Source: Lindgomyces ingoldianus
Lineage: Eukaryota > Ascomycota > Dothideomycetes > Pleosporales > Lindgomycetaceae
Assembly: GCF_010093535.1 (NCBI RefSeq)
Contig: NW_022985243.1
Span: 34,554 to 98,553, forward strand
Reading direction: 5' to 3'
DNA: 64,000 nucleotides
Made by a program: the position numbers and the translations under genes. The first letter of the stretch is position 1, and each line of letters begins with the position of its first letter. The notes under the pieces were generated by a model, which worked only from the letters and a program-made list of their open reading frames with translations, did no database searches and was not told where the DNA came from. This document shows, piece after piece, positions 36,521 to 48,600 of this stretch.

Positions 36521-39500
36521 ATGATGTCTTTATTACGCCCGGCTCTAGCCTAGAGGGCACTAGTGCGTTATTACCTAAGCGCTTCTTTAGTAATGGCTTA
36601 ACTCCTTGTAGCCCTTACATGCCTCCTACTCTGCTATCTAGCGTAGTTATTACATATCCTCTTAATTATAATTTATAGTAAGTGTTCTTAAAGTCTCTTT
36701 TTTAAGTGTTTAAAGTCTTTTTATTAGCAAGTAAAGTAAAGCCTGCTGTTATATAAAGTTAGTATTAAGTGTCTTTTTTTTACTATTATTTTTATAGTTT
36801 TAGGTTTCTATCTTCCTTCTTACCTTAAGTAGCCTATTGCTATTATGTACTTAACTATTATCTTTACTATGTTAATGTCTAGTAACTATTTTACTAGGTC
36901 TACTAGTGCTTTTTTTTTTAAAAAGAAGAAAAAGTTTTCTTTTTTAGTCTCTATTTACTAAAGTATTTATATTTAAAGTGTGTTTTATTTTTAGTATTAA
37001 AAAAAAAGTGCTAAATAGTTTCTTTTACTTAACTATATATACACATGTTTAAGACTACAGCTTTTATTTAGTTTAAGTATGTATTTAGCTATGTTATTTT
37101 AGTTTATAATTATGCTAGTATCTTTACTTTTTACTAAGTTAAAGTGTTATAGAGCTTTTTAGTATATTTTTTTTAGTAAAGCTATATTTATTTTATATAA
37201 GTATTTTTTTACTTTTATTAGTAAGTTTTTTTTTATTTTTAGTTTCTTACTGTAGTTCTAGTTACTATTAACTTAGCTTAGTAAAAAAGTCTAGTTAGCA
37301 CACTACTATTTACTATAGCTTTCTTTACTACTTTTTTAGCTTTTTTTACTAAATTATTGCTTCCTGCTAGGCACTATACTATATATATAGAGCACTGCCT
37401 TTCTTTTAGTGCCTAAGTTATATTATAGATTTATTTAATACTAGCTTAACTAAACTAATTCTGTAGTTAGTGTATTACTTATATAGCTGCTTAGCTGCTA
37501 GTAAGAATAATAACCTAGTCTACTGTCTAGCATGTTAGAAGAGAGGTTAGTGCTACTACTATTACTGCTAGCTTTACTATATAAAGGTTTTACTTTATTC
37601 TAAGTCTTAAAGTAAAAGATAAGGTAGCACCTTAAGTAAGCACTTTTTTTTTATATATTATCTATTACTTCTTTTATTTCTACTATACTAAGCTAGACAG
37701 ATGCACTTGTTGTAATTTTAATACTATTACACTAGTTAGCTAGTGTTATAGCCTTTACTTAGTCTAGTTTAATTATTACTAAAATGTAATAGTTTTATAG
37801 CTGCATATTATATAAATTAATTATTTTTATTTAGTTAGTATTAAGCTTTTCTAGCTATTTTATAATTTTTTATAGTAGTAATTAAAACTATTAAAAGCCT
37901 ATAATATAGAATTTTAATATAAAGTTTATTTTTACTAGTGTGTAGACATTAATCTATATTTTAATAGCCCTTACTATGTAGTGTTTATGCATTGTTTATA
38001 AACTTACTTTTGCCTCTACTATAGCTATAGTAACTATCTAGAAGTAGCTTATAATAGCTTAAGCTTTTATTTTTTATATTTTATTTATTACTTTTATTAA
38101 AATTATGCTGTAAGTGTGCATTTATACACTTAATGTGTAGTCTACTACTAGTGCTACTATTAACTTAAAAAGCTGCTAGGCTATAGTAAAGAAGACTATC
38201 TATAACTACCTTAGCGCTAGGGCTGCCCTTAGGCCCCTTACTGCTGCCTTTACTATGTGCTGCTTATATCTTAGCTTTATATTTATAATAACACCTAAGA
38301 TTTTAGCTTTTATTATTAGTTTAACTAGCTATTTTTTAACAATTACTAGTTTTACACTTATTTTACTTTTATTTTTTATAAAGTGTATCAGAGTAGTTTT
38401 ATTTTTTTTAAAAGTTACCTTACTTTTTTTCTTTTACTTTATTACTTTTTTAATAATGTTTTAAAGTTTTACATAATTTTTTATTACTAGGAGTTTTATT
38501 ACTTAAGTGTTATAGTTATCTATAAAAGTAAATAAACTACTAAAAGCATTAATCTAGTGTTAGACTAAATTAGTGTTAAAAAAGAGACATAAAATTAGAG
38601 AGAAAAAAAATTCTTATAAAAGCTTTACTTAGAGCAGTAGTTTCTTCTTAGATGTGTAGCTGTTAACTATAATAGTTACTGTATAATAAAAGCAAAAGGC
38701 GTCTATCTATTATACTAGGCCTAGTAGTATCCCTCTAGCACAGAGCCTCTAAGTTAGCCTGTCTTTATATACTTTATTATATGCCTTTTTTATGTTAGAG
38801 CTTACTAGACTTAGCACTTTTTTAAAATTTTATGCATTATAAATGTGTTTTTATAATATTAATAGCACTTATTTTACTAATTGCTGTTTTCTTTTACTAA
38901 AGTAGTTTATAAGAAGTAACTTATATATTTTTATTATATATAAGATTTTTTTTAATATAATAGCTTTAAAAATCTTACTAAAAGTTAATAGTAAAAGAAT
39001 AAGTCTTTATAACTTTACTACTTTATAATTACTTTTTTTTAGCTTTTTAAGTAGAATAATTTAAGTGTTTCTTTACTATGCTAGAATAACCCTCTTTTTT
39101 AGTAATGTTTAAAATAAAAGTAGAATTCTCTTTTTTATAACTAGCTATAGCTGCCTTTATACTATAACTAGAAGCCTATTATTGCCTAGTGCCTTCTACA
39201 GCTTAGCTATAAACAGACAGCATTCTATTTTATCTATAGTTAGGTTAGGCATGCTAACTAGGCTATGTTACTAGTGTTTGCCTTTATTTTTAATAGTGTT
39301 TAAGAGTAGTAGAAAGAATAACTATAGTAACTTATTTACTATCTTTAGATTTTTTTTTATGCTTAATTTATTAGTTCTTTTTAAAAAAGAGATTTTATTA
39401 AATGTTATAGTACTATTTAGCTTAAAGTATTTTGTAGCCTTTTAAATATTAGCATTATTTACTAGAAAGTCCTTCTAGTAGGTTCTACACTACTACTATA

Positions 39501-40860
39501 TTATGTTGTAAAATTTCTTTACTGCTGCCTTTACTTATTATTTTATTTTTATACTTATTCTTTTTACTTACTGTTTTGCTTTTACCTTGTTTTTTTAGTA
39601 TGTATATACTTTTTATAACTGTGTAAAGTCTACAGTCTACTATTTTTTTATATATAGTAAGAGCCTAGCTCTTAGGGTTAGCTTGTAGACTGCCTTTATT
39701 ACTGCTTCTATTAGCCTATCTATTTATTACTATACACTGCTTTTTATTAGTTTAGCTTTAAGTGTCTTTTTAACTTTTATTTATATTACTTTTTATAGTG
39801 CATTTTTAAATAATAGTCTTACTTCTACTTACTATTTTAAAGTGTTTATATTAAAGGTTATTTTAATTACTTTATAATCTAACTTATGTTCTGTCTTATA
39901 GACTTTATAGCATAGTGCTGTAGCTACTAAGTTGTCTAAAGTTAGTATTAAATTAATAGTGCTTTTACTTATTTCTTGCTGCTATGTTTTTATGCCTCTA
40001 AGAAGTAAGCTGTAAAGTAAATAGTTTACTATAAGGTATATAATAAAGTCTACTTTACCTTAGTAAGTGTTTAACACATTATCCCCTCTTTATAATTAGT
40101 TATGTTAGTTAAAATTACCTGCTAGGACTACATCTACCTGTGTCCTAGTTTAGTTATGTGTAGTTTAGATTAAAGTTTAGATGTAATTTATTATTTTTTT
40201 TAGTGCTTACTTATTTTTTATCTTAACATAAACTAACACTACTAGGACTGTTTAACTAGGTAGTTGTAGCGTTACTGCTGTAAAGTCTAGCAACTGTACT
40301 AGCAGCTATTTAGCCTTAATGTCTTTCTATATCTAGAGCATACTCTAGAAGGGCTACCTACTGTCCCTACATGCAGTTAGCGTAAATTTGGCCTAGTAGG
40401 CGTGTTTAGCTAGTGTTGTAATAATCCTCTCTTCTTTATTTCTTTACACATAAGGTTTTTAAATAGCTAATATAGTAAAGTCTTATAGTTACTTATTATT
40501 TATTATGCTGTACAGTACCTTGTGTTTTTTTTTTTGCATTAAGTTAGAATATTTTAAGCGTCCTAGGCATCCTAACTAGAGTATAGCACTTAACAGTTCC
40601 TAGAGAAAGATTTATAGGGGCCCCTACAGAGTACGCATTTAGGGACCACCACTTAGCATTTGCTGTGGTGGTGTCCTTCGCTAGCGCACCTAGCACAAAC
40701 CCGCTGCCTTGTGCATGTGAATGCCTTGTGCCCTAGCTGTTGGCATTGGTAGCACTGCAATGGTCTATTTCGCGGTTCAAACGGTCTTGTGTATGCAGAT
40801 TCTCTGTTGATGTGGAAGTACTGTTCTTGTAGCAGCCGGGCTGCATCGCTGCCCTTAGTG
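36521..40860 (-). mobile_element. Tad1-like LINE, RIPped and 5'-truncated
   Basis: Reverse-oriented relative of the LINE at 48530-54660. The 3' end (36521 onwards) reads, as reverse complement, …GAGCCGGGCGTAATAAAGACATCAT, identical to the end of the other LINE. 40620-40860 is a nearly unmutated copy of the three Cys-knuckle region of ORF1 (matching 49810-50100). Everything between is RIPped: the RT and endonuclease regions can be aligned but are full of stops. Sequence identity to the LINE stops at 40860 within the codons for TKGSDAA, next to the TIR element. Confidence 0.8.
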
Positions 40861-40866
40861 TGCGTA

Positions 40867-40898
40867 CAGTTCGTTCATACACGCTAAAAACTCGCTTG
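40867..40898 (+). repeat. Left terminal inverted repeat, 32 bp
   Basis: Matches the reverse complement of 47024-47055 at 29 of 32 positions; one difference is a RIP-type C/T. The six bases outside it (TGCGTA) do not match the other side, so the true end may be at 40861 or 40867. Confidence 0.65.
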
Positions 40899-41184
40899 AG
40901 CAGCCAAGCGTTAGAAATTAAAAGCAGAAAGTGCTGCGTTAGCTTTTAACTTTTTTATATCTAGCTTAACTTTTTTGTGTCTAGCTCAACTTTTGTATAT
41001 GCAAGGTCATCTTTCAGCTACAAAGCTAGTATGCAAAAGGTAATAGCCCTGCAACAGAAGCAGGGGACGCAAATAGCAGTGTAAGTACATTTTAATTATA
41101 AATTAGGAGCATATCTGGCGCATTCTAGAATACAATTGTAATTAAGCCTTTCTGTATCTAGAAACTTAACAATTTGTATCTTTA

Positions 41185-44100
41185 ATGTCTCCTAATACTG
41201 TACCTTCTACTATGCCTTCTTTTACAGAAGTTATCTAGTAATACTACTGCCTAGTTAAGCAAGCTTAAACCCTAGTTAATAATCTTGCTATTAATACGCA
41301 GGACCTTATTATTAAGAATAAGAACAAGGCCCTTACTAAAAAGCGTAGCTATCCCCTACTAAAAGTTAAGCCTATAGGCCCTAATATATAAGTAAGTAAG
41401 CTTTAAAATACATTTATTATTTATTTAGAATATACTTTAAGTGTATTATAAAAAGAAGACAATGTATAGCTAGCACTTACTAAAAGTGTTAACCTTATTA
41501 TTGCCTATAAAATAGACAGTGGCTAGATTCTACCTAAATACCCTTATACACATCTAAATAAGTACACTTATGTACTTAATTATAATAACTCTACTTAGCA
41601 GTAAGCTATATTAATGTTAAAAGTACTTATAGCAGCTAATTTTTTAAGAATACTTTAAAAATTTATTACTAATGTATTATTATTATATTAGAGTTACTAA
41701 TTTTTATGCTAAGTTGTCTTACTATTTCACCTAGTCTACTTACCCTACCTTAGGTGTAATGCCCTTTGTGCTAAATATTAGTGCACAGGATTCTGTAGCT
41801 GTGAATACCTACATCTAGACTTATCTAACATGTAATATAAATAGATTTTAGATTTAATGTAAGCTTATTATGTAAAGCTTTATATAATTAATAATATATT
41901 AAAAATAAATTTAAAGAGGTGTAAATCTATAGTAATTTTCTAAAGAGCATAGACTAAGTTTAACATATATAAAGCTTATAATTTATAAGTAAAGAGCTAT
42001 AAGCTTATAATTAAGTAGCTAAGATTTTTAGTAAGCCTACTTTTAAATACATTTTTATAACACTTTTATTATATTTAGTATAAGTTTTTAATATATCTAA
42101 GACTTAAATAGTAGATTAACTCTCTACTTAGCCTATAAAAACTATTGCGCAGCTTTAAAAAAGCATAGTAAGCACTTTTATAAGTAGCTTCTACCTAATA
42201 CTTTTAATAAGCCTTTTTTAAAAAGGTTAGTGCGTAGTGTTAAAGTACTTTAAAAGGCACTTAAATACTATAGTGTTGTTAAACTAAGTATCTTAAAGTG
42301 CTAAATATATAGTAAGTCTATTTAAAGAACAGCTATATATTTATTTTAAATTAACTTTTAATGTATCTAGGTATTAACTATTTATAAGGCTAAAAAAACA
42401 TAGTCTAATATAACAGCTATGCCCTTTATTTTTACTTTATTATTTTTAATAACTAGATTAATAAGCTAATTATAATATTTATTTTATTTAGAATATATAT
42501 TAGTTGTCCTTCTTCTTTTAGTTGTGCTTTAAAGGATGTTGTTAATTATTTAGTAAAAGTAATAGCTAACTACATTACACTTAACATAACACTTAGTAAG
42601 TAAAAACATTTTATATATATTTAAAATATATTAAGAACTAAACTTACTGCTATAGCCTAGTTCTTATAAAGCCTAATGCTTTATTAATTCTATAATAACT
42701 ACTATGTAGCTACTCTTTTTTAAATTTACTAGTCTTTTGTAAATAAAAATTAAATTAGGCGTCTTTTATACTAAGAACGCCTACTTACTTATCCCTAAGG
42801 TAAGACTACCTGTAGTGTACTAGCTAAGTATTATTAGCAGCGTTTCTTACTAGTAGAAGAGGTAAGTATATTTTATAAATACATTTAGAATGCATTTCTA
42901 ATATATCTAGCGCTATATTTAAAGCTACTATAATAATACTAATAGAGTTATAATTATCTGTTGCTATAAGCAGCAAATTAAACTTTTACTCTAATAAAAG
43001 TTCTTTAAGATTAATATGTCTTTTAAATGTATTTATAACACTGCCTTTAATAAGATTATTGCTGTATTATAAAGTAAAAAGTATAAAAAGAGTAAGTTAT
43101 AAATCTATATACATTTTAGATATATTATTAATGTATCTAGATGTTCTATATTTTTATATTATTACTAATAGCGCTAGGCATGTTACTTATTAGCATATAA
43201 TAGCGCATATTAATAAGCTTATTTTTAAGATAATAAATAAATAACTCTACTTCTAATACTTACAGAGTAAAGGCTTAATAGCTTTAGTTACTAATATAAA
43301 TAAAAAGCAACTAGCTAGTAAGTAGATATAAGATGCATTCTATATTATGCTAAAACTAATAAGAATAAATACTAATTATATGCAAGTATTATGCATTAGC
43401 TTTAGTCTATTAATCTGTATAGCTATAATTACAAGTGGCAAGTAAAGCAACTTTTTTATCTTCTACTACGTCTACTTTAAGCGTAGTATTAAGAGAGCTG
43501 CTAGGCCTAGATAGACTTGCTACTTTATTTATGCTTAAATAGTTACTATACTAGAGGCATTAGCTACTAAATATTACTAGATCCTAGATCTACTAATTAG
43601 TATGTTTTAAAAATTTATTTAGTTATTATGCATTTTATAATGTTACTAATTATATTCTAGAGAATAAATGCAATTTAATCTAGCAGTAGGCCTGCTATAA
43701 AAAACACTTTATAATTACTACTAGATTAAATCTAAATCTTTCTAATATTTCTACTTCTAACTTTCTTTAACAACACCTGCACACTAATAGTGTTAAGTAG
43801 ACAGTAAATGTGTCTTACACTTATAGAACATAGCAGCATCTTCTACTTACAGTTTTTAAGTACATTCTACTTATTATTACATTTTAATTTAATTTAAAAT
43901 ACATACTAATTACATTCTAATTAGGGCCTAGTCTATAAATTAATGTATTATAGAGAAGTGTACTGCCTAGGACAAAGGTGTATCCTACACCTACTGTAAT
44001 TGCTTAATAAATAAGCAGTATAAGAAGTATATACTTTGCAAAAGTAAGCAAGCTTTTAAAATATATTTAAAATTAATTTTTAATACATTCTAGAGCGTGT

Positions 44101-44760
44101 TGCAGCGTAAGAGATTATAGGAATAGAAAAAATTAATCTTATAGAGAAAAGTAAAGACTAAGTGCTATTTACTGCTACTTTAAGCAGTAATATACCTAGT
44201 AGTGCTTACTATAGTTAGCTAGCTAAACAAAGCTCTTAGGCACTAATTAAGTCTTGTGGAGTGTCTGTCTTGTCTGCTAAGTTGCTGTCTTGTGTTCTAA
44301 AATTAACAAGGTATGTTTTAGATACATATTAGATACATATTAGATACATATTAGATACATATTAGATACATATTAGATACATATTAGATACATATTAGAT
44401 ACATATTAGATACATTGCTTACCTACTCTAGATCTACCCTGTCTCTATGTGTCCCTTCTCTAGAGAAGCAGTAGGATATAACTAAATTATATTCTAAATG
44501 CATTGCTAACTTTATTACTAGCTTAACTAGTTTACCTTTAAAGCTACACTATGTCCTGTTGCAAGGGTCACTTCTAAGGCTACTAACTGCAGTAGATAAA
44601 TAGGATATATAGCAGTTTAAGCTTAAAAAACACTAAATAAAGCTTCTAGCTCTTAAGATCTAATATAAAGAGCGTTATCTAGTAATAAGCTTAGCTATAA
44701 AGGACTTAGATGTAGATAATAAAAGTAGATATAAGTAGCTAGATATAATGTAAACGCATC
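41185..44760 (+). pseudogene. RIPped multi-exon gene of the TIR element
   Basis: The ATG at 41185 opens a readable first exon (MSPNTVPSTMPSFTEVI, then stops at codons that probably were Gln). GT-AG introns on the plus strand carry decayed forms of the shared motif, for example 42862-42940, 43093-43138, 43847-43930 and 44311-44431. Cys-rich residues appear around 41750-41815. No domain can be recognised because of the mutation load. By position it could be the transposase gene of the element (inference). Confidence 0.45.
44311..44431 (+). repeat. Intron with nine 11-bp tandem repeats
   Basis: A GTATGT donor at 44311 is followed by nine tandem copies of an 11-bp unit containing GATACATATTA, then CTAG at 44428-44431. 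The unit resembles the GATACA half of the shared intron motif, so this looks like an expansion of the motif inside an intron. Confidence 0.7.
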
Positions 44761-45292
44761 TATAATATATTCTTAATTATGTTTAACATTATAATATACA
44801 CCTACACTTTTTATTTTATACTTATTAGTATTATTCTTAACATAATTATTATTAGATTTAAAGATAAAGTAGTTAAGTAAACATTAACTATATAAATAAC
44901 TACTTTTAGAACCTTTAAAAAATCCTTTTAAGACATTAAGTAATATAAATTAGTTTTAATATTATATTAATTTTAGCTTTTAAGTAGTTTACTTTCTAAA
45001 TATTAAAAACAAAGTATTGCATTTAAATTGCTTCCTAGGTTAGAGAAAGCTATTAGCTCTAGAATTATATTCTAATAAAACGCCTAAGTTAATGCAGAGG
45101 TATTGTATCTGTAATAAATCTACCTTCTATAAAAGCAGCCTTAGCTGCTTAAAAAATCCTTTAGATTATATCTAAATAAAATCTCTATCCTTAAAAAGTA
45201 GCTTAAGCTGCTTAAAAAAGAAACCCTAGGTAATGCATCTAAATTAAATTCCCATAGCTCCTTTCATGCATATCTGGTAATTGTATCCAGAA

Positions 45293-46885
45293 CTACTCCT
45301 CATCTGCTTGAATGTGCCTACGCAGGATACCCTTGTGAGTCGGGCCCGTATACCAGTTGGCGGGTACATCCCACTCAGGGAAGTAGTCACGGCCAGCACA
45401 GGCCCCATCAAAAGTGCATTCTAGATATAATTAGAATACATAACCTAAAATTTAGGGAATTGTATCTTAAACAGAGAACACTTACGCTTATAAGCCCTGC
45501 GCGTGTTGGTCACCTTGCCGCAGTTTGCGCACAGAGATTTGTAACCATCATCATAGACGGAAATAATGCGAAGCAGGGCCGAGATATTAGGTGACTAGGA
45601 TACAATTAGTATTCAAACTTGGGTAATGTATCCAGAATATATCTACATACCTTAAAGGTTTTGCCTGGAATCATGGGCATCTCTACACCTTTGGCAACGT
45701 GGATCGTGAACAGGTCGTTAGGAGACTAAGACTTTTAGATACATTTCATATACAATATCCAAATAATACTTACTTTAGGATTGTCATGGCGAATAACACG
45801 GCCAGCCTTGTGGTCAAACGCCTAAAGAGGTGAGCGTGGATACATTTAAGATACAAATCTGAAAATTGTATCCGGAACTAACTCACTTTGCTATCTTTGA
45901 CCTCCATGTCCTCATCTGGATCATAGTCATCGTCCTCCAAGTTGACCTTCCTTCTGTGCTGGATACAATTAAAATACAATTTGGGGAATGTATCCAGGAA
46001 GTATCTTACCTTAGTTGTACCACCTCCAGCTGCCTTAACTGCCTTCTTCTCAGCAGCAACTCGCTTCTTCTCTGCGCGGGCATCTGCGTGGATCTCTTTC
46101 TGAGTTTTCGGCGGCTGGATACAATTAGTGCTATTCCGGTAATGTATCCTATAAGTAGCGAAACGTACAGGATCCCAACGCAAAGCAAGCCTAGCATCCT
46201 TGTCACCATTCTCTGCTGCCTGTCGAATGGTCTCCATAATCGCCTTGTACGTATCTGGATACAATTAGAATGCATAACCAAAATTTGGGAATTGTATCTA
46301 GAATGTATACCTTTAACAATCTGGAGTTCAGCTGCCTTCTTCCGTCCTTCAGCTCGATTTCCGATGATTAGCGGGGCATGTGCTTTGCGAACATGCTTGG
46401 GTAGACCAGAACGACCAGAGATAAAGTGCTAGATACAATTAGAATACATTACTTAAGGTAAGGATTGTATCCAGAGTTAATCCTCACTTACCCCACAATT
46501 GTTAACCCGGCACCAACACTCGGCATATGGAGGATCGAAGCCTTGGACGACTTGAGCAGCTACACCGCTTCCCTCACTCTCAACAAAGAGCTGCATCTCT
46601 TTGTCCCAGACACCATCCTGGATAATATTAAGTACAAACTCAAATTAGGGAATTGTATCCTAAATGTACTCACATGTACTGTCTTTTGCACCCAATCCGG
46701 AACACAACGCGGCAAATGATGGAGCGTACGATAATCGATGTAGGATTGCTGCAGATACAATTAGGATACAATATCCAGGCTCTCACTTTTTGGTGGGGCG
46801 CCACCCAAAAGTGAGTGAGCCGAATAATGAGGGGAATAGGACTTACGCAAGTACTCAGGCTGCTGTAGGGGTTCGAGGATTCCAT
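45293..46885 (-). CDS. Zinc-finger protein gene of the TIR element, 11 or more exons
   Basis: Exons 46885-46847, 46748-46674, 46617-46492, 46428-46311, 46254-46169, 46114-46010, 45958-45887, 45821-45774, 45725-45651, 45594-45486 and 45420-45293 join in frame to 326 codons ending at TAG. That stop may instead lie in an eleventh intron (45296-45226, donor GTAGTT), with the gene continuing into RIPped DNA. The protein has a C2H2 finger, C74-x4-C79-x12-H92-x4-H97, a basic coiled-coil-like stretch (about 150-190), an acidic patch (LEDDDYDPDEDMEV) and a Cys4 cluster, C270-x2-C273-x12-C286-x5-C292. I do not recognise the family; DNA binding is likely from the fingers. The ten introns are 48-98 bp and most share one sequence. 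Exons are nearly free of RIP. Confidence 0.7.
45421..46846 (-). repeat. Ten introns, most sharing GGATACAATT…AATTGTATCC
   Basis: Introns (5' to 3' of gene): 46846-46749, 46673-46618, 46491-46429, 46310-46255, 46168-46115, 46009-45959, 45886-45822, 45773-45726, 45650-45595 and 45485-45421. At least eight carry GATACAATT or a one-to-two-base variant 6-20 nt after the donor. Seven end in AATTGTATCCAG or a close variant (AATTGTATCTAG, AATTATATCTAG). The two halves are reverse complements, so each intron could form a 10-bp stem. The 3' half also contains CTAAT, a fungal branch-site consensus. This is the pattern of introner-like elements. Intron phases vary (mostly 0, some 1). Confidence 0.8.
46782..46815. 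repeat. 34-bp hairpin inside the first intron
   Basis: Arms of 15 bp (CTCACTTTTTGGTGG / CCACCCAAAAGTGAG, one mismatch) around a GGCG loop. It makes the first intron 98 bp, the longest of the set, and interrupts the shared intron sequence, so it looks like a small foldback insertion. Confidence 0.75.
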
Positions 46886-47023
46886 TTAGATGGAAATAGC
46901 GCTCGATTTGGAGAGTTTTCAGAGAGTTTCAAGGCTGCGACCTGACGTAGTGGTGGGTGCTGTTTGGAGGAAGTTTTCCCGTGTCGCGCGAGCTTTTGGA
47001 TACATTGGCCGAAATTTAGCCGA

Positions 47024-47055
47024 CAAGCGAGATTTTAGCGTGTATGACCGAGCTG
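47024..47055 (-). repeat. Right terminal inverted repeat, 32 bp
   Basis: Inverted partner of 40867-40898; seven bases before the assembly gap. Confidence 0.65.
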
Positions 47056-47061
47056 CAACCT

Positions 47062-48011
47062 NNNNNNNNNNNNNNNNNNNNNNNNNNNNNNNNNNNNNNN
47101 NNNNNNNNNNNNNNNNNNNNNNNNNNNNNNNNNNNNNNNNNNNNNNNNNNNNNNNNNNNNNNNNNNNNNNNNNNNNNNNNNNNNNNNNNNNNNNNNNNNN
47201 NNNNNNNNNNNNNNNNNNNNNNNNNNNNNNNNNNNNNNNNNNNNNNNNNNNNNNNNNNNNNNNNNNNNNNNNNNNNNNNNNNNNNNNNNNNNNNNNNNNN
47301 NNNNNNNNNNNNNNNNNNNNNNNNNNNNNNNNNNNNNNNNNNNNNNNNNNNNNNNNNNNNNNNNNNNNNNNNNNNNNNNNNNNNNNNNNNNNNNNNNNNN
47401 NNNNNNNNNNNNNNNNNNNNNNNNNNNNNNNNNNNNNNNNNNNNNNNNNNNNNNNNNNNNNNNNNNNNNNNNNNNNNNNNNNNNNNNNNNNNNNNNNNNN
47501 NNNNNNNNNNNNNNNNNNNNNNNNNNNNNNNNNNNNNNNNNNNNNNNNNNNNNNNNNNNNNNNNNNNNNNNNNNNNNNNNNNNNNNNNNNNNNNNNNNNN
47601 NNNNNNNNNNNNNNNNNNNNNNNNNNNNNNNNNNNNNNNNNNNNNNNNNNNNNNNNNNNNNNNNNNNNNNNNNNNNNNNNNNNNNNNNNNNNNNNNNNNN
47701 NNNNNNNNNNNNNNNNNNNNNNNNNNNNNNNNNNNNNNNNNNNNNNNNNNNNNNNNNNNNNNNNNNNNNNNNNNNNNNNNNNNNNNNNNNNNNNNNNNNN
47801 NNNNNNNNNNNNNNNNNNNNNNNNNNNNNNNNNNNNNNNNNNNNNNNNNNNNNNNNNNNNNNNNNNNNNNNNNNNNNNNNNNNNNNNNNNNNNNNNNNNN
47901 NNNNNNNNNNNNNNNNNNNNNNNNNNNNNNNNNNNNNNNNNNNNNNNNNNNNNNNNNNNNNNNNNNNNNNNNNNNNNNNNNNNNNNNNNNNNNNNNNNNN
48001 NNNNNNNNNNN
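47062..48011. other. Assembly gap, 950 Ns
   Basis: Unresolved sequence. Open frames reported across it are artefacts of the Ns. The gap separates the TIR element from an inverted LINE 5' end, so a repeat-induced assembly break is likely and the true length is unknown. Confidence 0.99.
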
Positions 48012-48217
48012 ACCTCCGATTCCATCGATTCACGACTCCCCTGGGTCCCGCGCAGTCGTCTCGTCCTCCGGTACTTATCCCCGGTTCTCTAGGAGAGAGG
48101 GGGGGGGAGAGAGGTAGGGGCGGGGGGGTTTAGGGTTAGGTACCGGTACTTATCTTGCAACCCCCTCAGTCGCCGCAGCTCCGGTCTTCCTACAGGTCGA
48201 ATCGTGCAGTCCAGACG
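48012..48217 (-). mobile_element. 5' end of a Tad1-like LINE, inverted, cut by the gap
   Basis: Reverse complement of 48601-48815: the G/C-tract 5' untranslated region and the first codons of ORF1 (start ATG, reverse strand, at about 48027). Nearly unmutated. Similarity ends at 48217 (…CACTCCACCTGC). Together with the LINE at 48530 it makes a head-to-head pair only 0.38 kb apart. Confidence 0.8.
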
Positions 48218-48600
48218 CAGGTGGAGTGTGCAGACGGAGGCGGGTACCAAATTCTTTTTCAATTCGAATCTTCCGCCATGTGACCCCCAAACAAGTCAAG
48301 TGAGGCCATACTGGCCAGTTCTGGGTGTCAGATTGAAGCACTGTTTCTGGGCTTCCTGAGATGAATGATGGGTTTTGGATATGATGTATGGGATGATGAT
48401 TGATTGTATTGAATTATCGATGTTTCTTTTTCTTTTTGTCTGCTCTGCTCGTGTTGCTCGGCTTTGTTTTTCCGGTCCGAGTCCCTCGCGCACTAGCCCT
48501 ATGCGCGACCGGCTGCAACATGCTGCAATTGACTTACACGAGGCAGTTTGCTGCGACACACAACTACTCCCGAAAAGCTCCGAATTTGCGACTCCTTGAG

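Larger units (their letters stand above)
40861..47061. mobile_element. Large TIR element with two convergent intron-rich genes
   Basis: A 32-bp sequence at 40867-40898 is repeated in inverted orientation at 47024-47055 with 29 of 32 matches (core TCATACACGCTAAAA). Between lie a plus-strand multi-exon gene, heavily RIPped (from 41185), and a minus-strand multi-exon gene, mostly intact (46885 to about 45293). Both have introns built on one shared motif. The left end abuts LINE sequence, so it probably inserted into the LINE. The right flank is lost in the assembly gap at 47062, so the target duplication cannot be checked. This looks like a DNA transposon of a family I cannot name; the alternative is a host segment bounded by a chance repeat, which I consider unlikely given the match length and RIP. 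Confidence 0.6.

Noticed and set aside
38255..38464. 69-codon hydrophobic plus-strand frame
   Set aside because: Antisense shadow of the RIPped LINE RT region; the same frame appears opposite the other LINE at 52206-52505.
45866..46432. 188-codon plus-strand frame
   Set aside because: Runs antisense to well-supported spliced exons of the minus-strand gene.
46890..48117. Four open frames of 332-400 codons across 46890-48117
   Set aside because: They consist almost entirely of Ns in the assembly gap.
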